Of a stretch of 64,000 nucleotides of DNA, positions 16,150-26,219 are shown one piece after another. The DNA is from Dyella sp. EPa41 (lineage in GTDB: Bacteria > Pseudomonadota > Gammaproteobacteria > Xanthomonadales > Rhodanobacteraceae): assembly GCF_016586165.1 (NCBI RefSeq), contig NZ_BCPR01000002.1, positions 112,332-176,331 of the forward strand, in the 5' to 3' direction. Position numbers and translations under genes: made by a program. A model generated the notes under the pieces. The model had not been told where the DNA came from and did not search any database. It saw only the letters and a program-made list of their open reading frames with translations. Positions within the stretch are counted from its first letter, which is position 1. Every line of letters begins with the position of its first letter.

Positions 16150-16231
16150 TGTAGGAGCGCACCCAGTGCGCGATAAGCCTACGTGGCAGTCACCTCCCTG
16201 GCCGTGATCGCGCACTGGGTGCGCTCCTACA
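16150..16231. repeat. REPIN-like inverted repeat pair, subtype A
   Basis: Halves at 16150-16173 and 16208-16231 are perfect reverse complements of 24 bases, each with the GCGCAC-CCA-GTGCGC hairpin. It lies between the converging histidine kinase and mtfA genes and could act as a bidirectional transcription or RNA-decay barrier. Confidence 0.85.
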
Positions 16232-16242
16232 AAAAGCCTTGT

Positions 16243-17010
16243 TCAACCCGGCGCGGGCGATGGCCCGTAATACGCCGCCAGCAACTCCGCCACCGCTGCA
16301 TCCGCACGCCGCAGCACGCCGGGTTGCGACCAATGCAGCTCGCTCACCACGGCGAAAAATTCATCCGCGCTTTCCGCCGCATACGGATCGATCAGCGTGT
16401 CGCGTCCCCGCGCCACGTCGTTGGACAGATGATCGAACGCCCGCTGGAACGCCACGATCCACTGGCGACGGGGAATATGCGGCGGCAGCGGCGGTACGCC
16501 ATCGGATGCGCCATCAAGCATGTCCAGCTTGTGCGCGATTTCGTGTACGACGACGTTGAAACCGTCCCATGGCTGTTCGAGGTCCAGCTGCACATCGGCC
16601 AGCGACAACACCAGCGGACCACGTTCCCATGCTTCGCCGATCAGTACATCGTCGCTTTCGGTCACCACGCCGCTGTGATCGTCGTGGTGGCTGCGCCGCA
16701 CCTTGAACTCACCCGGATAGACCAGGATCTCGCGCCATCCTCGCAAGGCCTGCGGGCCGTGGCGCAACGCGGGAAGGCAGGCCTGCATGGCGATCAGCAG
16801 CTGCAGCTGCGGTGTCAGTGCCGCGCCGGCCAGCGGGTGGAACCGCTTGCGGGCGAGGAACATGGCTGCGAGTTGGCGCAGCTCATCCTGTCGCGCGCGA
16901 TCCAGCCTGCGCGCCAACGGACACGCATCCACGGCTTCGCGCCATGTCGCGGCGGGGATCGGAGGAGGTGTCAGGTAGGCGCGGAAGCGCCGCCACCAGG
17001 AGTCCGGCAC
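16243..17010 (-). CDS. mtfA: Zinc-dependent peptidase MtfA
   Basis: A 255-residue protein of the M90 family. The zinc motif HEIAHKLDMLDG sits at residues 156-167, with the downstream ESADEFFAVVSELHW carrying the third ligand. LVYPGEFKV and YAAESADEFFAVVSE are family marks. In E. coli MtfA is a cytosolic aminopeptidase that binds the glucose repressor Mlc and so affects PTS gene expression; no mlc or ptsG is seen here. It begins with GTG at 17010. The next minus-strand gene ends 12 bp upstream, suggesting co-transcription. Confidence 0.92.
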   Translation of the reverse strand: MPDSWWRRFRAYLTPPPIPAATWREAVDACPLARRLDRARQDELRQLAAMFLARKRFHPLAGAALTPQLQLLIAMQACLPALRHGPQALRGWREILVYPGEFKVRRSHHDDHSGVVTESDDVLIGEAWERGPLVLSLADVQLDLEQPWDGFNVVVHEIAHKLDMLDGASDGVPPLPPHIPRRQWIVAFQRAFDHLSNDVARGRDTLIDPYAAESADEFFAVVSELHWSQPGVLRRADAAVAELLAAYYGPSPAPG

Positions 17011-17022
17011 GGGCCTGGGGCT

Positions 17023-17340
17023 TTACTGGATGGAACCGGGCAACAGCGACTGCCAGCCGAGGGTGGCGCGACGGTTGCTGCGCGCCGGCGAGACCGGGTT
17101 CGGACCCGGGCAGCTGTCGCTGCTCGAGGACGAGGAGGAGCCGGACGACACCGGGGCTTCACGCGACAGACCCAGCGCGTCGCCTCCACTGCCGGCGCCC
17201 GCGCCTTCGTGGTTGCTGGAGCTGTTGTCGAGCGAACGCTGCATCGTGGACAAATCCTGGCCGTCGGCATCCATGGCCGACGCGACGCCGAGGCCGCCGA
17301 CGCACAGAGCGCATCCGATCAAGAATTTCCCGATAGCCAC
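17023..17340 (-). CDS. Small serine-rich exported protein, unknown
   Basis: A 105-residue protein with a signal peptide (MAIGKFLIGCALCVGGLGVASA) and a low-complexity body: GAGAGSGGDALGLSREAP, then a run of nine serines broken only once, SDSCPGPNPVSP, and a short basic end (ARSNRRATLGWQSLLPGSIQ). One cysteine stays in the mature part. It reads like a small secreted or envelope protein, but I recognise no family. It precedes mtfA by 12 bp on the same strand. Confidence 0.55.
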   Translation of the reverse strand: MAIGKFLIGCALCVGGLGVASAMDADGQDLSTMQRSLDNSSSNHEGAGAGSGGDALGLSREAPVSSGSSSSSSSDSCPGPNPVSPARSNRRATLGWQSLLPGSIQ

Positions 17341-17583
17341 GGCGGCTCAACCCCTTGATCCGCAATCCAAGATCTCGATGCTGGCAGAAACGGGGGGCTG
17401 ATGCCAGTGCCCCGGAACACCGCAAAAAATGCCGCGAGTCCCAGAAGTCATGGGACGGAAGCACCATGGCGACCTGCGGGCCCGTCGCAGGGCACGTTAG
17501 AATCGGCAGATGCCTCGCCTCCCTTTGCTTCCGCTCGTCCACTGCGCCGCCGCATGCGGCGTCTCGGGCGTGGGCGCGCCGTA

Positions 17584-18555
17584 ATGCAGGCACAGGACCT
17601 GCTCGTGGCGCTGGCCGATGGTGGCACCATTTCCGGGGCCCAACTGGCCGAGCGCGCCGGTGTCACCCGCGCCGCGATCTGGAAACAAGTGGAATCGCTG
17701 CGCGCGCGCGGCGTACCGGTACAGTCGCAAGGCACGGCGGGCTATCGCCTGCCGTGGCCACTGCAATTGCTGGATGTGACGGCGATTCGCGCGGCAATGC
17801 CGACGGCCGCGCGCAAGTTGCTGGGCGAGCTGGAGCTGCATTGGGAGATCGACTCAACCTCCAGTGAGATCCAGCGCCGCGCGGCCACGCTGCCCGACCT
17901 GAGCATGATGCTCGCGGAGACGCAGAGCGCCGGACGGGGCCGTCGCGGGCGCAGCTGGTTGTCGCCGCCGGGCCTCAACATCTATCTCTCCTGCCTGAAG
18001 CGGTTCGACGCCGGCTTTGCCTCGCTGTCGGGGTTGTCGCTGGCGGTGGGCGTCATCGTGATGCGCACGTTGGCGACGCTTGGCATCCAGGGGGCCGGGC
18101 TCAAATGGCCCAATGACGTGCTGAGCGATGCCGGCAAGCTGGCGGGCATCCTGGTGGAGCTCAGCGGCGAGTATCAGGGGCCGTGCGCGGCGATCATCGG
18201 TGTCGGCCTCAATGTGCGCCTGACGTCGGCGTTGCGGGAACAGGCAGGTCAGCCGGTGAATGATCTGGTGACGCTGGCCGGTGGCATCGCGCCGGACCGC
18301 AACCGGGTCGCCGCCGCCCTGATCGCCGCCTTGGCCGAGGGCTTGGGGCAGTTCGAGCGCGAAGGTTTTGCCGCCTTCGTCGACGAATACGCCGCCCACG
18401 ACCTGCTGCGCGGCAAGGCGCTGCGCGTGCAGGGCGCACAGGCTTCGATGGACGGCGCGGGCGCGGGCGTCGACGCGCGCGGTGCGTTGCTGGTGCAGGC
18501 CGCCGATGGCATGCACCGCATCGACAGCGCCGATGTCTCGGTGCGCCGCACATGA
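17584..18555 (+). CDS. birA: Bifunctional biotin--[acetyl-CoA-carboxylase] ligase / biotin operon repressor BirA
   Basis: A 323-residue protein. The N-terminal winged helix (GTISGAQLAERAGVTRAAIWKQVESLRARG, residues about 14-43) marks the DNA-binding class; the catalytic domain has the biotin-binding loop SAGRGRRGRSWLSPPG, KWPNDVL and the adenylate site GVGLNVRL. It joins biotin to carboxylase subunits and probably represses biotin genes. ATG 17584 gives the expected N-terminus, although the frame is open farther upstream. Its stop overlaps the coaX start in an ATGA junction. Confidence 0.95.
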   Translation: MQAQDLLVALADGGTISGAQLAERAGVTRAAIWKQVESLRARGVPVQSQGTAGYRLPWPLQLLDVTAIRAAMPTAARKLLGELELHWEIDSTSSEIQRRAATLPDLSMMLAETQSAGRGRRGRSWLSPPGLNIYLSCLKRFDAGFASLSGLSLAVGVIVMRTLATLGIQGAGLKWPNDVLSDAGKLAGILVELSGEYQGPCAAIIGVGLNVRLTSALREQAGQPVNDLVTLAGGIAPDRNRVAAALIAALAEGLGQFEREGFAAFVDEYAAHDLLRGKALRVQGAQASMDGAGAGVDARGALLVQAADGMHRIDSADVSVRRT

Positions 18556-19310
18556 GGCTGCTGCTCGATCTCGGCAACACGCGCCTGAAGTGGGCGCTGC
18601 GCGAAGGCGCCGGCTGGCATGCGCAGGGCGCGGTGGGCTGGAGCGAGGACGTCGTGCTTTCGCTGCACGACGCCTGGCGCAGCCTGCCCGTGCCGGCCGA
18701 TGTGTTCGGCGCGTCGGTGGTCGACGCGGGACGCGAGGCGCAGGTGGCCGCGGTGGTCGCTGCGTGCTTCTCGCGCGACACCGAGTGGCTGCGCACGCCC
18801 GCCGCGGCGTGTGGCGTGCGCAATGCCTATCCGGAGCCGGCACGCCTAGGCGTCGATCGCTTCCTGGCCATGGTCGCGGCACACGCCGACGAACCCGTGT
18901 CGTGCGTGCTCGCGGGCGTCGGTACCGCGCTGACGCTCGATGCACTGGCGGCCGATGGCCAGCATCTGGGCGGATTGATCGCACCGGGACCGCAGCTGAT
19001 GCAGCAATCCTTGCTGGGCGCGACCTCTCGCGTGCACGTGGAGCGACCGGGTCGGGTGCTGGAAGCGGCGGACAACACGCCCGACGCGGTGGCTTCGGGT
19101 TGCTGGCAGGCGAGCGCGGCGCTGATCGAGCGCTTCGTGTCGCACATGACCGCCCCGCTGGGTGGATCGCCGGTGCTGATTCTCGGCGGTGGCGATGCGG
19201 AGGCGATGCTTCCCTTGCTGGCACCACCGGCTCGACTCAGCAGTGACAGCGTATTGCGTGGTCTGGCCGTGTGGTCGGATGCACATTCCCCCTTGGCGCC
19301 GGCTCTCTAG
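18552..19310 (+). CDS. coaX: Type III pantothenate kinase
   Basis: A 252-residue kinase of the ASKHA fold that phosphorylates pantothenate in the first step of coenzyme A synthesis. Seen are the phosphate-binding start LLLDLGNTRLKWAL, the substrate motif YPEPARLGVDRFLAMVAA, the adenosine motif AGVGTALTLDAL and GGLIAPGPQLMQQSL. Type III enzymes resist CoA feedback and need a monovalent cation. The birA-coaX pairing with a 4-bp overlap is common in proteobacteria. Confidence 0.96.
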   Translation: MRLLLDLGNTRLKWALREGAGWHAQGAVGWSEDVVLSLHDAWRSLPVPADVFGASVVDAGREAQVAAVVAACFSRDTEWLRTPAAACGVRNAYPEPARLGVDRFLAMVAAHADEPVSCVLAGVGTALTLDALAADGQHLGGLIAPGPQLMQQSLLGATSRVHVERPGRVLEAADNTPDAVASGCWQASAALIERFVSHMTAPLGGSPVLILGGGDAEAMLPLLAPPARLSSDSVLRGLAVWSDAHSPLAPAL

Positions 19311-19346
19311 AATGCCGGCTCTTGTCGTTTGCATGACGGATCGACG

Positions 19347-20075
19347 ATGTTCCTGCGCCTGCTGTTCGTTCTGCTGATCGCACTCAATATCGCAGTGGGC
19401 GCATGGCTGTTGCTGGGCCAGGACGACGTGCACGGGCGAAGCGCCACGGACGCGGGCGTGCCCGAACTGCATCTGCTCAGCGAACGCCCGGCACCGCCTG
19501 CCGCCGCGGCGTCCACGGCGCCGATGGCGATGGCGCCTGCGCCCGTCGGCGTGGCGCCGGCGGCCTCCACGGCGACCTCCACTCCGGCCCCCGCGCCTGC
19601 CCCCGTCGTTCCGCCGCGACAGACCTCCTACACCTGCATGGCGCTGGGCCCGTTCGCCACCCAGGCGGATATGCGAAGCGCGCGCAGCGCACTCAGCAAC
19701 CAGGCGGCCCGCATGCGCTCGCGCCAGGAACAGACGACGCAGACCACGGGCTGGTGGGTCTACCTTCCCGGTGGCGGCAGTCGCGATCGCGCCTTGGAAC
19801 TGGGCCGCCGCCTCGGTGCCGCGAACGTGGGCGAATACTTCATCGTGAGCAGCGGCGACCAGTCCAACACGATTTCGCTGGGCCTGTTCAAGGATCCTGC
19901 CAATGCCCGCCGTCGCCGCGACCAGGTGGTCGCGGCCGGTTTCCCAGCCCAGATGAGCGAGCGCACGGAAAGCGTTCCGGAGTACTGGCTGGACGTGGTG
20001 ATCGCCGACAACGGCCGCGCCGACTGGCGTAGCCGGGTGCATGGCGTAGGCTCGCACAGCACCGGCTGTTTTTGA
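19347..20075 (+). CDS. Membrane-anchored SPOR-domain protein
   Basis: A 242-residue protein: a single N-terminal span (MFLRLLFVLLIALNIAVGAWLLL), an Ala/Pro-rich linker (about residues 45-95) and a C-terminal SPOR-like region (CMALGPFATQADMRSARSAL through IVSSGDQSNTISLGLFKDPANARRRRDQVVAAGF). SPOR domains bind denuded peptidoglycan glycan at the septum, so a role in division or cell wall work is likely. ATG 19347 is the first in-frame ATG. It follows coaX by 36 bp; birA-coaX-SPOR is a usual order in Xanthomonadales. Confidence 0.88.
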   Translation: MFLRLLFVLLIALNIAVGAWLLLGQDDVHGRSATDAGVPELHLLSERPAPPAAAASTAPMAMAPAPVGVAPAASTATSTPAPAPAPVVPPRQTSYTCMALGPFATQADMRSARSALSNQAARMRSRQEQTTQTTGWWVYLPGGGSRDRALELGRRLGAANVGEYFIVSSGDQSNTISLGLFKDPANARRRRDQVVAAGFPAQMSERTESVPEYWLDVVIADNGRADWRSRVHGVGSHSTGCF

Positions 20076-20099
20076 GTCGTGGCGGCGGCCTGCTAGACT
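20072..20099 (+). promoter_or_regulatory. Sigma70-type promoter of tRNA-Thr
   Basis: TTGAGT (20072-20077) and TAGACT (20094-20099) are separated by 16 bp and lie 11 bp before the tRNA start. The -35 begins inside the stop codon region of the SPOR gene. Confidence 0.6.
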
Positions 20100-20110
20100 C
20101 CCCCTCCCAT

Positions 20111-20186
20111 GCCGGTATAGCTCAGTTGGTAGAGCAACTGATTTGTAATCAGTAGGTCGCGGGTTCGACTCCTGCTGCCGGCACCA
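20111..20186 (+). tRNA. tRNA-Thr (anticodon TGT)
   Basis: A 76-base cloverleaf including an encoded CCA. The acceptor stem pairs GCCGGTA with TGCCGGC, the D-arm reads AGCTCAGTTGGTAGAGC, the anticodon loop in CTGATTTGTAATCAG gives TGT, and GGGTTCGACTCC forms the T-arm. Confidence 0.97.
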
Positions 20187-20405
20187 TCCTGGCGATATCC
20201 CCTCCTTGTCCGTCGGGCCGCATGGCGGTCACGGGCGGTGTCGCGCGGGCCGCGCGGCGCCTGTTTTCGGGGACGCGGGCTCAGCCTGTACGTACCCCCG
20301 CCCGCGGGCCGGGTGCCTCAGCCTGCCTTCACGATCGGGCCCGAACAATCCCCTTTGTTCGCCCTGGCAGCGCGGGATGGCCGGGGCCGGACATGGGTGC
20401 CGATT

Positions 20406-20430
20406 GCCGGCTGGATAGCTCAGTAGGGGG
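20406..20430 (+). other. tRNA 5'-end-like fragment
   Basis: GCCGGCTGGATAGCTCAGTA resembles a tRNA acceptor strand and D-arm (compare GCCGGTATAGCTCAGTTGG in the intact tRNA-Thr 295 bp upstream) but then turns into a G-run with no anticodon or T-arm. It could be a decayed tRNA copy or the trace of an integration event. Confidence 0.35.
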
Positions 20431-20453
20431 CTGACAACGGATCAACGGGATGG

Positions 20454-21446
20454 GTGCACGACCTCATGCCAGGCATATTTACCGTTTCGCTGGATCTTGA
20501 GCTCTATTGGGGCGTGCGCGACAAGCGCAGTATCCAGGACTACGAAGACAACCTTCGCGGCGAGCGACAGGCCATACGCGAGATGCTCGCGTCGTTCGAT
20601 GCCCACGGGGTGCATGCCACCTGGGCCACCCTGGGTTTCATCTTCTTCGAGGATGTCACCGCGCTGCGTACGAAGCTGCCGCGCGATACGCCGGCCTATC
20701 ACAACGCCGAGCTGTCGCCCTACCGCTACATCGACGAGCACGCATGGGGCAGCGACGACGAATATCACTTCGCGCCCGAGGTGATCGAGCTGATCCGCCA
20801 ATACCCCGGCCAGGAAATCGGCACGCATACGTTCTCGCACTACTACTGCCTGGAACCCGGCCAGACCGCCGAAGCGTTCAAGGCGGACCTGGCGGCGGCC
20901 ATCGACGCGGCGAGGGCGCGCGGCATCGACGTCCATAGCCTGGTGTTTCCGCGCAACCAGGGAAACCCGGCGTACCTGCCGGTGCTGGAGGAGCTGGGCA
21001 TCCGTTGCTATCGCGGCAACGAATACGCGGGTTTCTACACGCCGCGCAACCAGGAGCAGCAGAATCCGCTGGTGCGCGGCCTGCGGCTCGTCGACGCCTA
21101 CCTCAACGTCACCGGCTACAACACCTACAGCTTCGAGGAATGCGCGCAGAGCCGCCCGTACAACATTCCCTCGAGCCGCTTCCTGCGGCCGTATTCGCCG
21201 TCCGTGGCATGGCTGGACGGCTTGCGCCTGCATCGCATCAAGCGTGCGATGCGCCACGCGGCGATCAACAACCGCCTGTTCCACCTGTGGTGGCATCCGC
21301 ACAATTTCGGCGCGCACATCGAGGAAAACCAGCGGTTTTTGGAGCGCATCCTCGATTACTACGGCGAGCTGAAGCAGCGCTACGGCATGCAGTCGTTGAA
21401 CATGGGCGAGATCTCCGCGGAACTGGAGCGCTCGCATGCCGCCTAG
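20454..21446 (+). CDS. Polysaccharide deacetylase family protein
   Basis: A 330-residue NodB-type esterase. Motif 1 is FTVSLDLELYWG (catalytic Asp), motif 2 is EIGTHTFSHYYC (the HxxxH metal site) and motif 5 is probably HLWWHPHNFG. These enzymes remove N- or O-acetyl groups from sugars. Start GTG 20454 has a weak ACGGGA site; an in-frame ATG lies four codons later at 20466. The gene overlaps the following formyltransferase by 11 bp, so both should act together, perhaps removing an acetyl and adding a formyl group on an amino sugar; that pathway is inference. Confidence 0.85.
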   Translation: MHDLMPGIFTVSLDLELYWGVRDKRSIQDYEDNLRGERQAIREMLASFDAHGVHATWATLGFIFFEDVTALRTKLPRDTPAYHNAELSPYRYIDEHAWGSDDEYHFAPEVIELIRQYPGQEIGTHTFSHYYCLEPGQTAEAFKADLAAAIDAARARGIDVHSLVFPRNQGNPAYLPVLEELGIRCYRGNEYAGFYTPRNQEQQNPLVRGLRLVDAYLNVTGYNTYSFEECAQSRPYNIPSSRFLRPYSPSVAWLDGLRLHRIKRAMRHAAINNRLFHLWWHPHNFGAHIEENQRFLERILDYYGELKQRYGMQSLNMGEISAELERSHAA

Positions 21447-22206
21447 GCCGCGCATCGTGATGCTCGCAGGTCCGGGCTTGTCCACGGAGCTGATGTACAA
21501 CGGTTTGCGCGGCAGCTGTGACATTGCTGCGGTGGTGCTGGAAAAGAAGCCTTCGTCCAGGAGCATGATCAAGTACCGGGCGAAGACGCTGGGGTGGCGC
21601 ACGACGCTGGGCCAACTGGCCTTCATCGTGTACAGCCGGTGGCTGGGCAGGAGTTCGCGCAGGCGCGTGCAGCAGCTGATACAGCGCTACGACATGGACG
21701 ACTCGCCGATACCGGCGCAGGTCGTCACCAAGGTCGACAGCGCGAACAGGCGCGAGGTGATCCGCCTGCTGAAGGAGCTCGCGCCCGATGCGGTGGTGGT
21801 GAACGGCACGCGCATCCTCTCGAAGAAATTGCTGGGATCGATCAAGGCGCCCTTCATCAACACGCACATGGGCATCACGCCCGCCTATCGGGGCGTGCAT
21901 GGTGGCTACTGGGCCTTGGCGATGGACGACCGCCGCCGCTGCGGGGTCACCGTGCACATGGTCGATGAGGGCGTGGATACCGGCGGCATCCTGTACCAGT
22001 CCACCATTGATGTCGGTACGGCGGACAATTTCGTGACCTATCCGATCCACCAGATGGCCAAGGCCATCCCGATGATGCAGGCCGCCCTGCGCGACGCCGT
22101 GGACAACCGCCTCTCGCCCATTGCCAGCGAAGGTCCGTCGCAGCAGTGGTATCACCCCACGCTGCTCTTCTACCTCCGGCAGCGGTTCCAGAACGGCATA
22201 CGTTGA
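21436..22206 (+). CDS. Formyltransferase-family protein (sugar or small-molecule type)
   Basis: A 256-residue protein with the formyl-tetrahydrofolate-dependent transferase core: VVVNGTRILSKKLL, FINTHMGITPAYRGVHGGYWAL (the NxH...P catalytic region) and VTVHMVDEGVDTGGIL with the catalytic aspartate. It is too short and lacks the C-terminal domain of methionyl-tRNA formyltransferase, so a sugar N-formyltransferase or related enzyme is more likely. It is translationally coupled (11-bp overlap) to the upstream polysaccharide deacetylase. Confidence 0.85.
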   Translation: MPPRPRIVMLAGPGLSTELMYNGLRGSCDIAAVVLEKKPSSRSMIKYRAKTLGWRTTLGQLAFIVYSRWLGRSSRRRVQQLIQRYDMDDSPIPAQVVTKVDSANRREVIRLLKELAPDAVVVNGTRILSKKLLGSIKAPFINTHMGITPAYRGVHGGYWALAMDDRRRCGVTVHMVDEGVDTGGILYQSTIDVGTADNFVTYPIHQMAKAIPMMQAALRDAVDNRLSPIASEGPSQQWYHPTLLFYLRQRFQNGIR

Positions 22207-22391
22207 GCCGGGGCGCGGCCCGGGCGCGCGCACTTACAGGGCGGCCATCGGCCTTTCCGTCCCGCGGCCATTTCGCCGGCGGGTGGCGGCTATACTTCGA
22301 AGCTCGTCCTCTGGCAGCCCGACCACGGCCGGCCAGTGTCTTTGGCGGTGACTGTGACGTTAGGCTTCGTGTGCTTCCCAGCGTTCTGCCC

Positions 22392-22865
22392 ATGAAAAAC
22401 CCGTTCGAACGACACCTGCGGCGCCGCTCGCTGCGCCTTCACGGGGTGCAGCGCGTGCGATCGCTCGTCGCGTTCGTCGTGCTCTGCGTGGCGGGGTCGG
22501 GTGTCGCCCTGGCCACGGAGACACCGCTCGCCGCCTCGCAGCTGGTGGAACGCCAGCAGGTGGGGCAGGCGCCCCTGTTGCTGGACGTGCGCCGCGCCGA
22601 CGAGTACCGCGACGGGCATATCGCTGGCGCCCTCAACATTCCCGTGGAACAGCTCGGTAGCCGCGCGGGCGTACTGGGCATCCCCCGCGACCGCGAGATC
22701 GTGGTGTACTGCGTCTCGGGACGACGCGCGGCGCGTGCACAGGAAACCCTGCAATCGTTGGGTTACAACCACGTGCGATTGCTCGATGGCAGCCTCAACG
22801 CCTGGCGACAGCAGCAGCTGCCGCTCGTGCGCGAAGGCTCTGCCGATCCCGCTCCTTCACACTGA
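22392..22865 (+). CDS. Exported rhodanese-like domain protein
   Basis: A 157-residue protein with a basic start, one hydrophobic segment (SLVAFVVLCVAGSGVALA; signal peptide or anchor) and a single rhodanese domain: LLLDVRRADEYRDGHIAGALNIP and the active loop VVYCVSGRRAA, in which the cysteine that carries sulfane sulfur is present. Periplasmic rhodaneses of this size are common and of uncertain role. A TATACT -10-like hexamer at 22291-22296 lies about 95 bp upstream. The arginase gene follows after 9 bp. Confidence 0.85.
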   Translation: MKNPFERHLRRRSLRLHGVQRVRSLVAFVVLCVAGSGVALATETPLAASQLVERQQVGQAPLLLDVRRADEYRDGHIAGALNIPVEQLGSRAGVLGIPRDREIVVYCVSGRRAARAQETLQSLGYNHVRLLDGSLNAWRQQQLPLVREGSADPAPSH

Positions 22866-22874
22866 CAGGCTTGC

Positions 22875-23789
22875 ATGGTCAACAAGGCAATTTCCCTGAT
22901 TGGCGTTCCCACCGACATCGGCGCGGGTCATCGCGGCGCCTCGATGGGCCCGGAAGCACTGCGCGTGGCCAACCTCGGACCAAGGCTGGCCAAACGCGGC
23001 CTGGATGTGGTCGATCGCGGCAACCTGCAGGGGCCGCTGAACCCATGGCAGCCGCCGCACGACGGTTATCGCCATCTGCCCGAGGTGCTGGCCTGGAACC
23101 AGTCCGTGCACGAGGCGATCTACGCCGAGCTGCAGGCGGGCCGCCTGCCGATCATGCTGGGCGGCGACCACTGCCTCGCCATCGGCTCGATCAGCGCCGT
23201 GGCGCGTCATTGCCGCGAACAGGGCAAGCAGCTGCGCGTGCTGTGGCTGGATGCGCACGCCGACTTCAACACCGCCGAGGTCACGCCGTCGGGCAACATC
23301 CACGGCATGCCCGTGGCCTGCCTGTGCGGCCAGGGTCCGCGGGTACTGGTGGAAGTGGGTGGCCATGTGCCCGCGACCACGCCGGACGTGTTCCGCCAGG
23401 TCGGCATCCGCTCGGTGGATGAAGACGAAAAACGCCTGGTGCGCGAATCGAAGGTAAGCATCTTCGACATGCGCCACATCGACGAAGTGGGCATGAAGCG
23501 CACGATGGAAGAAGCGCTCACCGGCGTCGACGAGAACACGCACCTGCACATCAGCTTCGACGTGGATTTCCTCGACCCGACCATTGCGCCGGGCGTTGGC
23601 ACCACCGTGCGCGGCGGCCCGAATTATCGCGAGGCGCAGCTGTGCATGGAGATGATCGCCGATACCGGCCGGGTCGGCTCACTGGATATCGTCGAACTCA
23701 ATCCGGCCTTCGACAAGAAGAACCAGACCGCACGCCTGGCCGTGGATCTGGTCGAGTCACTGTTCGGCAAATCCACGCTGATCCGTTGA
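22875..23789 (+). CDS. rocF: Arginase
   Basis: A 304-residue ureohydrolase that splits arginine to ornithine and urea. All manganese motifs are seen: GGDHCLAIGS, LDAHADFNT and SFDVDFLDP. The SGNIHGMPVAC stretch and DIVELNPAFDKKNQTA fit arginases rather than agmatinases. Length matches the family. It begins 9 bp after the rhodanese gene, and trpS follows 34 bp later, so all three may share a transcript. Confidence 0.94.
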   Translation: MVNKAISLIGVPTDIGAGHRGASMGPEALRVANLGPRLAKRGLDVVDRGNLQGPLNPWQPPHDGYRHLPEVLAWNQSVHEAIYAELQAGRLPIMLGGDHCLAIGSISAVARHCREQGKQLRVLWLDAHADFNTAEVTPSGNIHGMPVACLCGQGPRVLVEVGGHVPATTPDVFRQVGIRSVDEDEKRLVRESKVSIFDMRHIDEVGMKRTMEEALTGVDENTHLHISFDVDFLDPTIAPGVGTTVRGGPNYREAQLCMEMIADTGRVGSLDIVELNPAFDKKNQTARLAVDLVESLFGKSTLIR

Positions 23790-23823
23790 CCACTTTCCAT
23801 CACGACACCAAGAACGAGAGCTC

Positions 23824-25188
<1,365 letters not shown>

Positions 25189-25226
25189 GCGCGCCCGGCG
25201 CCCATCTCCAAGGAGTGAACTGACGC

Positions 25227-25553
25227 ATGCGTTACCTGGCCATCCTGCTGTTGGCGCCCTGGCTGTTGATTCTTGGCTGGGCGTACTGGGCCTACCCCAA
25301 GAGCCTGCCACGCACGCGTGCGCGCCGTGGCTTCGACCTGGCCGCGCTGTTGCTGGCCGCCTTTGCGGCCGTGGAGTGCGCCAGCACGGCGTTCGACACC
25401 GCGAGCGTGCCTGCGGTCGGGCAGTACGGCCCGGCAAGCGGCGCGATCTGGCAGCAGGTGCTGCCGGCTCTCTACGGTTACGGCGCCTGCGTGCTGGTGC
25501 TGGTGCTTGCCATGATCGTGCGCCAGCTGCTGTGGCGCCCCCGCGCGAACTGA
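25227..25553 (+). CDS. Small inner-membrane protein, unknown
   Basis: A 108-residue protein with three predicted membrane spans (YLAILLLAPWLLILGWAYWAY, GFDLAALLLAAFAAVECA, YGYGACVLVLVLAMIVRQLLW). No family is recognised. ATG 25227 has an AAGGAG site 13-18 bases upstream. It lies between trpS (38-bp gap) and the DUF6348 gene (14-bp gap) on the same strand, so it probably belongs to one transcript with them. Confidence 0.65.
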   Translation: MRYLAILLLAPWLLILGWAYWAYPKSLPRTRARRGFDLAALLLAAFAAVECASTAFDTASVPAVGQYGPASGAIWQQVLPALYGYGACVLVLVLAMIVRQLLWRPRAN

Positions 25554-25567
25554 CCGAGGTTCTGTCC

Positions 25568-26206
25568 ATGCAAGACGCCGCGCTTCAGCAATATCTCCAG
25601 CGTCTCTTCCAGCGTCACGGCGTCGAGCTCGAGCCTGATGAAGACTGGCTGATGACCGACGGCGATTTCCCCGCCGTGCGCGCCATCTGGTCCGAAGGGT
25701 CCGCCGGCCAGCCTGGCCGTCTGGACGTCGATATCGTCATCAGCGAAGAGCGCCATATCGAAGAGAGCTTCGCTGGCGCAGGCCATGGCGAGGCTGCCTG
25801 TCGCGATGCCCTGGACGCCTTCGAGCGCGGCGTGTTCCACGTGCTGCTGGCCGCCTGCTGGTACGTCACCGACGAACGCCGCCTGCAGACCTACGGCTGG
25901 GAATTCGGTATTCGTACCTGGGACGTTTTCGTCGCTCCATGGCTGTCGAGCCGGGATGACGTCGACGTGCCACAGGACATCCTTCCCACCCTGCGCGAAG
26001 CCCTGCAGCGCGAAGCCCTCAGCGCCGAGCCGCACTGGGTGCGTCTGTTCCATCGGCGCGGCGACGACGGCCAGGTAACCGCCGAGGTGCTGCTCGACAA
26101 CGCGCCGTGGGCCGCCGGCGATCGCGCGCTCGCGTCCCTGGCGTGGCCCGAAGGCGAGGGCTACAGCGTGCGTGGCTTCATCATGCTGGACATCCGCGAC
26201 TACTGA
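25568..26206 (+). CDS. DUF6348 family cytosolic protein
   Basis: A 212-residue acidic protein. Segments such as DVDIVISEERHIEESFAGAGHG, DAFERGVFHVLLAACW and the end EVLLDNAPW...GYSVRGFIMLD fit the DUF6348 family, whose function is unknown. ATG 25568 follows the membrane protein gene by 14 bp. It could be a cytosolic partner of that protein. A REPIN element lies 13 bp after the stop. Confidence 0.75.
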   Translation: MQDAALQQYLQRLFQRHGVELEPDEDWLMTDGDFPAVRAIWSEGSAGQPGRLDVDIVISEERHIEESFAGAGHGEAACRDALDAFERGVFHVLLAACWYVTDERRLQTYGWEFGIRTWDVFVAPWLSSRDDVDVPQDILPTLREALQREALSAEPHWVRLFHRRGDDGQVTAEVLLDNAPWAAGDRALASLAWPEGEGYSVRGFIMLDIRDY

Positions 26207-26219
26207 AAGCAGTGCTCTC

